Origin: Candidatus Aerophobota bacterium | GTDB taxonomy: Bacteria > Aerophobota > Aerophobia > Aerophobales > B3-G15 | Direction: 5' to 3' | Assembly: GCA_021163905.1 (NCBI GenBank) | Contig: JAGGTG010000160.1 | Span: 1 to 6,118 of the forward strand | DNA: 6,118 nt | Shown: one piece after another, positions 1-5,375 of the stretch | How the letters are laid out: the number at the start of each line of letters is the position of its first letter | How positions within the stretch are numbered: the stretch's first letter is position 1 | The notes under the pieces: generated by a model | Database searches by the model: none | What the model was told of the DNA's origin: nothing | The model's input: only the letters and a program-made list of their open reading frames with translations | Translations under genes and position numbers: made by a program

Positions 1-1331
1 AGCATCTTAGTCTTCTGGGATAAAGTTATATCCTGCTCCTTTGCTTTAAGAGTAAAGTAGCCTCCAAGATAGGATAAAAGCTCTTTTGCCTTTTCTGGAT
101 ATTTATCAATGAGGTTATTTTTCTCCTTGGGATCATCTTTTAAGTTATAAAGCTCATTTTCATCTGGGTTGGGGCGAACAATTAAGCTCCACTCCTTATC
201 CCTTATGCAACGATGGTAAGATTCATGATAACCTGTCAGGATAAAATCCCTTATCTTATCCTTTTCTCCCTTAACAACTGGCCAGAAACTTTTTCCTGAC
301 ATAGAGTAAGTTTCCTTTCCAAGACCCATAATATCAAGAATGGTAGGAAGAATATCTGGGATTTGAATAAGGGCATCAACTCTTTTTCCTGCAAAAAGAG
401 ATTCTGGATGATGAATCAAAAGGGGTATTTTAATAAGCTCTGTATATAGGTTATCAGGTGTTTTCATTATTGAGCCGTGATCTCCATGGGGATGTCCATG
501 ATCGGCAAGAAGTACTATGAGGGAGCTCTCGTAGAGACCAAACTCTTTTATCTTCTCCAAGAGATATCCCACCCATTTATCTACAAAGCTCACCTCTCCT
601 GCATAAAGACCTCTTACGTACTTCAGTTCCTCCTCACTCATCCAGTCAACCTTTCCGTACTTGGGATGAATTAGCTTTGGGCCTTTGTAGTTAGGATCGG
701 TATACATCTTATCAAAAGGAGATGGAGGGTCCCAGGGCTCATGGGGATCAAATGAGTCTACCCAGAGAAAGATCTTTTCCTCATCCCTGTTTCTCTCAAG
801 CCATTCTGCTGCTTCCCTCATAACCTTTGCGGCAAAATAGTCTTCTTCCTTTTGAAAATTTTCAGTATTTTTAAGGTACTGGCGAAGCATCCCCTCTACA
901 GGATCGCCCCTCATAGCTGGTTTTATATAATCATCGATATTTTTTCTTAGAGGACCTGTAATGTAGGCATCTGCCTCCTGTCCTCTTATCCAGCGAAAAC
1001 AGCTAAACCCCCTGTGAAAGTTCATATCAGGTTTAAATAAATGGTAGGTATCGGCAATTAAAGCCGAGGTATATCCGTATTCTCTGAGGATCTCCGAGAT
1101 AGTTACATCCTCCTTAGCTAAAGGCTGCCAGGGGCGGTAGGCTAAACTGCTACATCCTGTAAAAAGCTCAGTTCTAACAGGAATTGTAGGAAGACCATTG
1201 GTAAAGGCCTGTTCAAAAAGAACACTTTCTTTAGCAAATTCATCAATATTTGGTGTTTTTATCCACTCATTCCCGTAGCACCCCAGATGATCAGCCCTTA
1301 AGCTATCCAGCATGATAACAATCAGGTTCAT
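1..1331 (-). CDS. Sulfatase-fold hydrolase with Thr at the catalytic position, 3' end cut by window
   Basis: The frame is open from ATG at 1331 to the window edge: 443 codons with no stop, so the C-terminus is missing. An AGGAGG site (1337-1342) five bases upstream fixes the start. Sulfatase/alkaline phosphatase superfamily landmarks appear in order: N-terminal metal motif with Asp9 (LDSLRADHLGCYG, 8-20), TIPVRTELFTG at 49-59, RGQEAD at 116-121, DPHEPWDPP at 195-203, and metal motif ADHGHPHGDHG around Asp277/His278. The protein begins directly with the catalytic fold and has no signal peptide, so it should be cytoplasmic. In sulfatases the (C/S)xPxR motif carries the residue converted to formylglycine; here that residue is Thr49. 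Thr is the direct nucleophile in some phosphodiesterases and phosphotransferases of this superfamily, so annotation as an active sulfatase is doubtful. Fold assignment is firm; the substrate is unknown. It lies 57 bases after a chromate-transporter-family gene with no visible terminator between, so it is probably the last known gene of that operon. Confidence 0.9.
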   Translation of the reverse strand, partial: MNLIVIMLDSLRADHLGCYGNEWIKTPNIDEFAKESVLFEQAFTNGLPTIPVRTELFTGCSSLAYRPWQPLAKEDVTISEILREYGYTSALIADTYHLFKPDMNFHRGFSCFRWIRGQEADAYITGPLRKNIDDYIKPAMRGDPVEGMLRQYLKNTENFQKEEDYFAAKVMREAAEWLERNRDEEKIFLWVDSFDPHEPWDPPSPFDKMYTDPNYKGPKLIHPKYGKVDWMSEEELKYVRGLYAGEVSFVDKWVGYLLEKIKEFGLYESSLIVLLADHGHPHGDHGSIMKTPDNLYTELIKIPLLIHHPESLFAGKRVDALIQIPDILPTILDIMGLGKETYSMSGKSFWPVVKGEKDKIRDFILTGYHESYHRCIRDKEWSLIVRPNPDENELYNLKDDPKEKNNLIDKYPEKAKELLSYLGGYFTLKAKEQDITLSQKTKM

Positions 1332-1336
1332 CCTTT

Positions 1337-1342
1337 CCTCCT
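1337..1342 (-). promoter_or_regulatory. Strong Shine-Dalgarno of the sulfatase-fold gene
   Basis: AGGAGG on the minus strand, five bases before the ATG at 1331. It is the best ribosome binding site in the window. It supports this start and independent translation of the last operon gene, which does not overlap its neighbour. Confidence 0.8.
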
Positions 1343-1388
1343 GTTGTAATATAGTAGTTGACCCATCATTGAATTCTTTTTACTTTTC

Positions 1389-1907
1389 TCACCCCATTAA
1401 TAATATCCCGGCTCCACCCGCAACGGCTATTACGATAGCAGGATGGGGATCAAGCCATAAAAGAGCAATAAAACAGGCTAAGGCTATACCTATAACTTTA
1501 AAGTCTAATAGAGCTGTCTTTCCAATAATAACTGCCGCTGAGATAATCAAAGCAAGAACTGCTGAGCGAAGACCAAGGAGTAGTCCCTTTACCTTGGGAT
1601 TTTTCCGAACCCAGAGGAATACCTTTGTTAAAATTAAAACAATAAAAAAAGATGGGAGTATAACGCCAATTGTACTTACCACAGCTCCTGGAAATCCTGC
1701 CAGCTTATAACCTGTAAAGGTTGCAAGGTTAATGGCGATAGGACCTGGGGTCATCTCGGCAACAGTTATAATCTTTAAAAACTCGGACATTGCCAGCCAT
1801 CCGCTGGATGTAACCATCTCGTGCTGGATTAAAGGGATCATAGCGTATCCCCCACCATAGGCAAAAAGTCCAATTTTCAGAAAGGTTAAAAAAAGACTAA
1901 GTAGCAT
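1389..1907 (-). CDS. Short chromate-transporter (CHR) family protein, second of a pair
   Basis: A 172-residue hydrophobic membrane protein consisting of a single CHR (Chromate_transp) domain. Visible family signatures are the GGGYAMIP segment at residues 18-25 and TPGPIAIN at 53-60, followed by TFTGYK. Several hydrophobic stretches follow (about 75-100, 110-130 and 137-171). Classical ChrA proteins are about 400 residues with two such halves; short CHR proteins usually occur as adjacent pairs thought to function together. This gene starts one base after the stop codon of its paralogue (TAAG then ATG), which fits tight co-translation; its own ribosome binding site is only a purine-rich run. 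The pair are tandem duplicates, clearly alignable through the first 95 residues. CHR members are known for chromate efflux, and sulfate or another oxyanion is a possible physiological substrate. Nothing here shows chromate specificity. Confidence 0.88.
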   Translation of the reverse strand: MLLSLFLTFLKIGLFAYGGGYAMIPLIQHEMVTSSGWLAMSEFLKIITVAEMTPGPIAINLATFTGYKLAGFPGAVVSTIGVILPSFFIVLILTKVFLWVRKNPKVKGLLLGLRSAVLALIISAAVIIGKTALLDFKVIGIALACFIALLWLDPHPAIVIAVAGGAGILLMG

Positions 1908-1908
1908 C

Positions 1909-2511
1909 TTATTTTTTCTCTTTCCCTCTTCTCTCCCCCTCTTCTATTAAAGAATCTTCTGGGCTTATTCTGGTTTTATTTCCCAGCCAGAATCCCAACC
2001 CGCTACAGATGAGGATGACAAGTAGAGGATGTAACTTCAGCCATAAAAGAGCTACTAAGGCTACACCTGTCAGGATAATACTTAACTTTTCTACAAAAAT
2101 CTCCTTACTGAAAATAAAAGATACCTGAGCTAAAAGGGCAACTACTGCCCCTGCTGCCCCTTTAAAAAAAGCAGTAAAAATTGGGGTGTTAAAAAAACGC
2201 AGTAAAAAAGTAGCAATTGCCAGAATAACTAAAAATGAAGGCAATGATACTCCTAAAACAGCAGCAACTGCTCCCCTATATCTTGCCATTTTATATCCAA
2301 CAAAGGTGGCTGTATTTACTGCAACAGCACCTGGAGCAGTTTGACCAACAGCTATTATTTCCATAAACTCTTTCATGCTTACCCAGTGATGATTATCTAC
2401 AATTTCTCTTTTTATTAAGGGTATCATAGAATAACCACCGCCAAAGGTGAAAATACCAATCCTGAAAAAAGTTGCAAATATTTTTAAATAAGCTCCACAG
2501 AATAGCTGCAC
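1909..2511 (-). CDS. Short chromate-transporter (CHR) family protein, first of a pair
   Basis: A 200-residue single-domain CHR membrane protein. GGGYSMIP lies at 24-31 and the second signature is APGAVAVN at 59-66, followed by TFVGYK. The usual PGP of the family appears here as PGA, whereas the partner keeps PGP. Hydrophobic segments lie near 84-105, 112-134 and 143-177. The C-terminus (178-200) is a charged tail rich in Glu, Lys and Arg that the partner lacks. The start is GTG at 2511, inside the 3' end of the regulator gene with a 28-base overlap; the site AAGGGGTGAT (2514-2523) precedes it. This start places about a dozen residues before the first conserved segment, as expected for the family. 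Its position right after a GntR-type gene suggests control by that regulator. The inferred role is export of an anion together with the next gene's product. Confidence 0.88.
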   Translation of the reverse strand: MQLFCGAYLKIFATFFRIGIFTFGGGYSMIPLIKREIVDNHHWVSMKEFMEIIAVGQTAPGAVAVNTATFVGYKMARYRGAVAAVLGVSLPSFLVILAIATFLLRFFNTPIFTAFFKGAAGAVVALLAQVSFIFSKEIFVEKLSIILTGVALVALLWLKLHPLLVILICSGLGFWLGNKTRISPEDSLIEEGERRGKEKK

Positions 2512-3206
2512 TTATCACCCCTTACCACACTTTTCCTGAATTCAAAAGGAATACCAGCAGTATAGGTAACTCTTTTTACAAGAAGAGCAGGGGAGCCAAC
2601 TGGAATTTTTAGCTTCTTAGCCTCAAACTCATCTATCAAAATAGGCTCAAAGGTCTCCTTTGCCCGGGTTATTTTTATCCTGTATTTTTTGAGGATAATA
2701 TCATAAAGAGGAACTTTCTCTACATCCTCCTTATCTAAATCAGGAAAAAGTTCCTCTACAAGATAGGAGGTTTCCAGGATTAAAGGCTCCTCATCGGCGA
2801 GTCTTAACCTCATTATCTTGTAAACCATCTCTTCTTCCTTTAATCCCAGAATATTTTTAATATAGGAATCTGGCAGGATTTTTTCCTTCTGTAAAAGAAG
2901 AGAGGAAGGTCTAAGCCCTTTTTCTCTCATATCCTGAGCAAAACTGTAGAATCTATTAAGTTGCTGGGTTATTTTAGGTTCAGCTACAAAGGTTCCTTTC
3001 CCCTGTTTTCTATATAAAAGTCCCTCCTGTACAAGCTGGGATAAAGCCTGTCTGACAGTTCCCCTGCTTACCTTGTATTTCTCGCAAAGCTCTGTCTCAG
3101 AGGGAATAAGGGAGTTAGGGGGCCATTCCCCGTTTTCTATATTTTCCCTTAGCTCTTCTGTTAGTTGATAGTATAAGGGAACAAAGGATTTTTCATCTAA
3201 GGGCAT
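2484..3206 (-). CDS. GntR-family transcriptional regulator, HutC subfamily (UTRA domain)
   Basis: A 240-residue protein of normal length for the HutC subgroup. Residues about 8-75 form the GntR winged helix: LYYQLTEELR opens it, PSETELCEKYKVSRGTVRQA (36-55) is the helix-turn-helix, and GKGTFV (69-74) ends the wing. Residues about 95-235 match the UTRA ligand-binding domain, with FYSFAQDM at 87-94 and late segments such as LETSYL and EFRKSVVRGD. UTRA domains usually bind sugar phosphates, amino-acid derivatives or related small effectors; this effector is not evident. The ATG at 3206 is preceded by AAAGGGG. The gene opens an apparent operon with two CHR transporters and a sulfatase-fold hydrolase, and its 3' end overlaps the first transporter gene. 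A promoter and a TTGTATATATAT element upstream suggest autoregulation. The family call is firm; the regulon is inferred. Confidence 0.95.
   Translation of the reverse strand: MPLDEKSFVPLYYQLTEELRENIENGEWPPNSLIPSETELCEKYKVSRGTVRQALSQLVQEGLLYRKQGKGTFVAEPKITQQLNRFYSFAQDMREKGLRPSSLLLQKEKILPDSYIKNILGLKEEEMVYKIMRLRLADEEPLILETSYLVEELFPDLDKEDVEKVPLYDIILKKYRIKITRAKETFEPILIDEFEAKKLKIPVGSPALLVKRVTYTAGIPFEFRKSVVRGDKCSYSVELI
2514..2523 (-). promoter_or_regulatory. Ribosome binding site supporting the GTG start
   Basis: AAGGGGTGAT on the minus strand resembles the full anti-16S complement AAGGAGGTGAT with one base missing. It lies within the end of the GntR-type gene and ends two bases before the GTG at 2511. 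It is the main reason to accept a non-ATG start overlapping the regulator, and it implies translational coupling. Confidence 0.65.
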
Positions 3207-3249
3207 CTTTTCCCCTTTATCGAACGTTGAACCTTAAACAGGTCAAATA

Positions 3250-3263
3250 GATATATATACAAC
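3250..3263 (-). promoter_or_regulatory. Candidate GntR/HutC operator at the transcription start
   Basis: The minus strand reads TTGTATATATAT (3251-3262), just downstream of the predicted -10 box and over the likely start site. HutC-subfamily regulators often bind short AT-rich palindromes around GTATATAC, and the TreR-type site TTGTATATACAA is a close relative. The symmetry here is imperfect and the stretch is a simple AT repeat, so this is only a candidate site for autorepression. Confidence 0.3.
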
Positions 3264-3271
3264 TAAACATC

Positions 3272-3299
3272 AATATATCAAGTTTTTTATATCTGTCAA
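3272..3299 (-). promoter_or_regulatory. Predicted sigma-70-type promoter of the gntR-chr-chr-hydrolase operon
   Basis: On the minus strand a perfect TTGACA (3294-3299) is followed after 16 bases by TATATT (3272-3277), five of six matches to the -10 consensus. Transcription would start near 3265, giving a leader of roughly 58 bases before the ATG at 3206. No competing promoter of this quality was found in the region. The region is AT-rich, so chance -10 matches are likely, but the perfect -35 is more telling. Confidence 0.55.
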
Positions 3300-3423
3300 C
3301 TCAAAATTATACCTTTCAACGAAAATTATTAGGAAATTATGTTTACAGATTTTTTTACAAAGGAAAAGGGAACTACATATAAATTCAAGAAAAGACCAAA
3401 CGGGAATAAAAAATTTGTCAACT

Positions 3424-3461
3424 AAATTTTTGTTGAAAACATTCGTTCAACGAAAAAATTT
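3424..3461. repeat. Nested AT-rich inverted repeat after the DUF362 gene
   Basis: On the plus strand AAATTTTT (3424-3431) and GTTGAA (3432-3437) pair with TTCAAC (3446-3451) and AAAAATTT (3454-3461). This leaves an eight-base loop and a two-base bulge. A tighter alternative palindrome, TTCGTT-C-AACGAA, lies within it at 3442-3454. The element starts six bases past the stop codon of the DUF362 gene, so it could end or protect that transcript. However, it is not GC-rich and no U-run follows directly. It could instead be a protein-binding site. Confidence 0.5.
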
Positions 3462-3467
3462 ATAAGA

Positions 3468-4607
3468 TCAGTGCCCTGTAAATTTTTCTCTTAGCCAGTT
3501 TTTCTTTATATAAATAGCCTGGAAAGGACAAAGTTCATAGCAGCAAAAACACTGAATGCACTTATCGTAGTTAAATTCAGGGTAGGGATTAATTTCAATT
3601 GCTCCCACAGGGCAATTCTTCTTACATACACCGCATTTCTCGCAGATAGAGTTATTAACAGCAGGGAAAGTGCGGAAAAACCGCATGGCAACAGGAGTAA
3701 ATGCTCTGATAAGGGCTCTTTTAATCTTTCCTCGATAGGTACTTGGTTTTTTAAAATCCAGTTTTATTACCTCATTAATTTTATTTCCCACTATCTTTAT
3801 ATCCTCAAAATTTGAAGGACCTATTCCTCTTTCAATAGCATCTACCGAGGTCAAAATATCCGATGGCTTAAAACCTGTAATCTGAGAGGCAACTATATCT
3901 AAACTTACAGGATCAGGTGAGGCAAGTAAAACTCCTACCTTCACTGGATCCCCTGCTGAAGGGCCCTCACCCTCCATAGCCACAATAGCATCCATCAGAG
4001 AAAAAGAAGCCCTGCAAACAGAGTAAATATCAACAACGGCCTGGGCAAATTTTTCCTCCCGGGCAAGACCATGAGCTCTGAAACGATCTGAGGAAGGAAC
4101 GCATCCGAAGAAATTTTTTACAGCTCCTGTCAGAAAGGTAAGCTCATGGGTTTTTAATTTGGGAAGGGAAATAACTACATCTGCCTGCAGGATAGGTTTT
4201 GCGATATAGATTTCCTTAAGCTGTTTTGCTCCAGGAACTTTTATTTTTTCATAGCCGATACGGGAAAAATTCACAATTTCTCCACCTTCTTTTTCAACTA
4301 TTCCTCTTATACCTGCAACCTCGAAGGCATCTTTTCCCCAAACTCCTCCAGAAGGAGCAGCATCCCCCACCCAGGGATTAGCCCCTATCCCTTTTATCAG
4401 CTTTACCATAGCTCCCACAACCAGAGGATGAGTGGTAACAGCCTTCTCAGGAGGTTGAGCAGAGAGAAGATTTATCTTGAGGAGAACATTTTGACCGGGT
4501 TTTACGATCTTTCTTAGACCACCCACCAGATCTACTGCTTCCCTAACACTCTCATAAACCCTTCTTATCTTGTAAGTTTCACATTTTATTATAGAAACAG
4601 GAACCAT
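3468..4607 (-). CDS. DUF362 protein with C-terminal 2x[4Fe-4S] ferredoxin domain
   Basis: A 379-residue protein. Residues about 5-285 match the DUF362 family, with characteristic segments VLLKINLL (41-48), GDAAPSGG (81-88), LPKLKTHELTFLTGAVKNFFG (148-168) and the SPDPVSLD region (230-237). The C-terminus has two bacterial-ferredoxin motifs: Cys322/325/328/332 (CEKCGVCKKNCP) and Cys350/353/356/360 (CIQCFCCYELCP), each predicted to hold a [4Fe-4S] cluster. There is no signal peptide or membrane segment, so it is probably a cytoplasmic electron-transfer or iron-sulfur enzyme. The biochemical role of this family is not something I can assign from sequence. The ATG at 4607 lies ten bases after the hicA stop and has only a weak GAAAG upstream, so it may depend on the hicBA transcript. 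The next in-frame Met is at residue 67, beyond conserved sequence, which supports this start. Confidence 0.92.
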   Translation of the reverse strand: MVPVSIIKCETYKIRRVYESVREAVDLVGGLRKIVKPGQNVLLKINLLSAQPPEKAVTTHPLVVGAMVKLIKGIGANPWVGDAAPSGGVWGKDAFEVAGIRGIVEKEGGEIVNFSRIGYEKIKVPGAKQLKEIYIAKPILQADVVISLPKLKTHELTFLTGAVKNFFGCVPSSDRFRAHGLAREEKFAQAVVDIYSVCRASFSLMDAIVAMEGEGPSAGDPVKVGVLLASPDPVSLDIVASQITGFKPSDILTSVDAIERGIGPSNFEDIKIVGNKINEVIKLDFKKPSTYRGKIKRALIRAFTPVAMRFFRTFPAVNNSICEKCGVCKKNCPVGAIEINPYPEFNYDKCIQCFCCYELCPFQAIYIKKNWLREKFTGH

Positions 4608-4617
4608 AATTTTTCTT

Positions 4618-4839
4618 TCAAAGTAATTTACTAAAATCCTCTGGAGTTAATTCCGCCTGTCTTAAAATATTTTTCAAAGTTCCAGGAGGGATAATCTTTC
4701 CACTATGAAAAGGGATAATTACTCGTCTACAATCTTCTCGATGGTAAGAGCGGTGACTACCCCGACTATGGGAGAATTTAAAACCAACACGGAGAACTAT
4801 TCTCTCCACTTCTCTCGCTGTTACTCTGGGTATTTTCAT
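4618..4839 (-). CDS. hicA: HicA-type toxin, mRNA interferase
   Basis: A 73-residue protein of normal HicA length. HicA toxins have a double-stranded-RNA-binding-like fold and cleave mRNA using a conserved histidine. Here the GSHRSY segment (27-32) supplies His29. The opening IPRVTAREVERIVLRVGFKF and the later IPFHSGKIIPPGTLKNILRQ (42-61) are also typical. The ATG at 4839 overlaps the stop codon of hicB by four bases (ATGA), so translation is coupled to the antitoxin. The catalytic residue and the full length are present, so it looks intact. A DUF362 gene follows after ten bases. Confidence 0.93.
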   Translation of the reverse strand: MKIPRVTAREVERIVLRVGFKFSHSRGSHRSYHREDCRRVIIPFHSGKIIPPGTLKNILRQAELTPEDFSKLL

Positions 4840-5087
4840 AAGACAACTTCAACTTTTTCAATATAGGGAGAAATATCCTCAGGAACAGGTTCTCCATTCT
4901 TTTTAAGGTCCTCAATGTAGCATAAAATTGCTTCCTTAATATTATCTAAAGCTTCTTTTTTATTCTTTCCATAGCTAAAACACCCCGGGAGAGCAGGAAC
5001 TGAAGCATTATAATATCCCTTAAATTCTGGATCGAGTTCTTTTTCTAAAATCACGGTATAAGTATACTTTTTTATAAGTTTTGCCAT
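4836..5087 (-). CDS. hicB: HicB-type antitoxin, short form
   Basis: An 83-residue protein with the HicB partial RNase H-like core: YTVILEKELD (9-18), YNASVPALPGCFSYGKNKKE (26-45) and the helix EALDNIKEAILCYIEDLKK (45-63). HicB binds and neutralises HicA. The protein ends shortly after the core and shows no separate C-terminal helix-turn-helix or ribbon-helix-helix domain, which many longer HicB proteins use for autorepression. Operon control may therefore differ here. A GGGGGT run precedes the ATG at 5087. The order is antitoxin then toxin, with a four-base overlap. The gene begins 32 bases past the end of tRNA-Arg with no hairpin terminator between, so readthrough from the tRNA promoter is possible. 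Confidence 0.92.
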   Translation of the reverse strand: MAKLIKKYTYTVILEKELDPEFKGYYNASVPALPGCFSYGKNKKEALDNIKEAILCYIEDLKKNGEPVPEDISPYIEKVEVVL

Positions 5088-5119
5088 TAATTTACCCCCA
5101 TCGTATTAATAGTTCTTCT

Positions 5120-5195
5120 TGGTGCGCCTGGCAGGATTCGAACCTGCGACCCTCGGCTCCGGAGGCCGATGTTCTATCCACTGAACTACAGGCGC
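5120..5195 (-). tRNA. tRNA-Arg (anticodon CCG), CCA encoded
   Basis: A complete cloverleaf is readable on the minus strand. The acceptor arms GCGCCTG and CAGGCGC pair fully, the D stem is GTTC/GAAC, the anticodon stem is TCGGC/GCCGA around loop CTCCGGA, and the T arm is GCAGG-TTCGAAT-CCTGC. The anticodon CCG reads the arginine codon CGG. The discriminator base A (5123) is followed by genomically encoded CCA (5120-5122). No intron or mismatch was seen. CGG appears rare in the neighbouring genes, which mostly use AGA/AGG. Confidence 0.97.
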
Positions 5196-5235
5196 AAAAG
5201 CTTCCAACCTAATTTTTATCAGTCTTTATGCCTGA

Positions 5236-5264
5236 TATATAAATTATTTTTCTATTCAAGTCAA
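5236..5264 (-). promoter_or_regulatory. Predicted promoter of tRNA-Arg
   Basis: On the minus strand TTGACT (5259-5264) is followed by a 17-base spacer and TATATA (5236-5241). Transcription would start near 5229, about 34 bases before the mature tRNA 5' end. Because no terminator is visible after the tRNA, this promoter may also serve hicBA and the DUF362 gene. Confidence 0.5.
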
Positions 5265-5375
5265 CACTCTCTTAGATTTGGCATTTCTTTTTCTCTCTCC
5301 TGCATTAAAGTAAATACCACCTTATAAATTTAACTCAAGTTAGCCTATTGTTAAAAGCGATGTTCCTTTGATTTT

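Larger units (their letters stand above)
3225..3456. repeat. Dispersed TTCAACG motifs in the intergenic region
   Basis: TTCAACG occurs three times in the gap between the DUF362 and GntR genes: at 3315-3321 and 3446-3452 on the plus strand, and at 3225-3231 on the minus strand. Two copies extend to an identical 11-mer, TTCAACGAAAA (3315-3325 and 3446-3456). A fourth partial copy, TTCAAC, lies at 3432-3437 on the minus strand. TGTCAACT also occurs twice (3294-3301 and 3416-3423). The copies flank the predicted promoter, suggesting repeated binding sites, but their function is unknown. The rest of the gap (3207-3467) shows no gene except a weak 28-codon plus-strand frame at 3339-3425. Confidence 0.45.

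Noticed and set aside
477..674. 65-codon plus-strand open frame
   Set aside because: It lies antisense inside the sulfatase-fold gene and has no family resemblance or convincing ribosome binding site.
1343..1388. Separate promoter for the sulfatase-fold gene (TATATT near 1347-1352)
   Set aside because: There is no acceptable -35 hexamer at the right distance, and the start would fall on the ribosome binding site.
1312..1710. 132-codon plus-strand open frame
   Set aside because: It is antisense to a clearly recognisable CHR transporter gene and to the start of the hydrolase; its translation resembles no family.
3391..3421. Second promoter from TTGACA at 3416-3421
   Set aside because: The -35 is perfect, but no -10-like hexamer occurs 16 to 18 bases downstream on the minus strand.
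3506..3691. 61-codon minus-strand frame with several Cys
   Set aside because: It is an out-of-frame shadow of the ferredoxin domain of the DUF362 gene.
5088..5119. Terminator or att-type direct repeat next to the tRNA
   Set aside because: No hairpin with a U-run is present, and no second copy of the tRNA 3' end was found in the window.
5265..5300. Short leader peptide frame (ATG-CCA-AAT..., seven codons) with a purine-rich upstream region
   Set aside because: It lies upstream of a tRNA promoter with no attenuator structure, and frames this short arise easily by chance.
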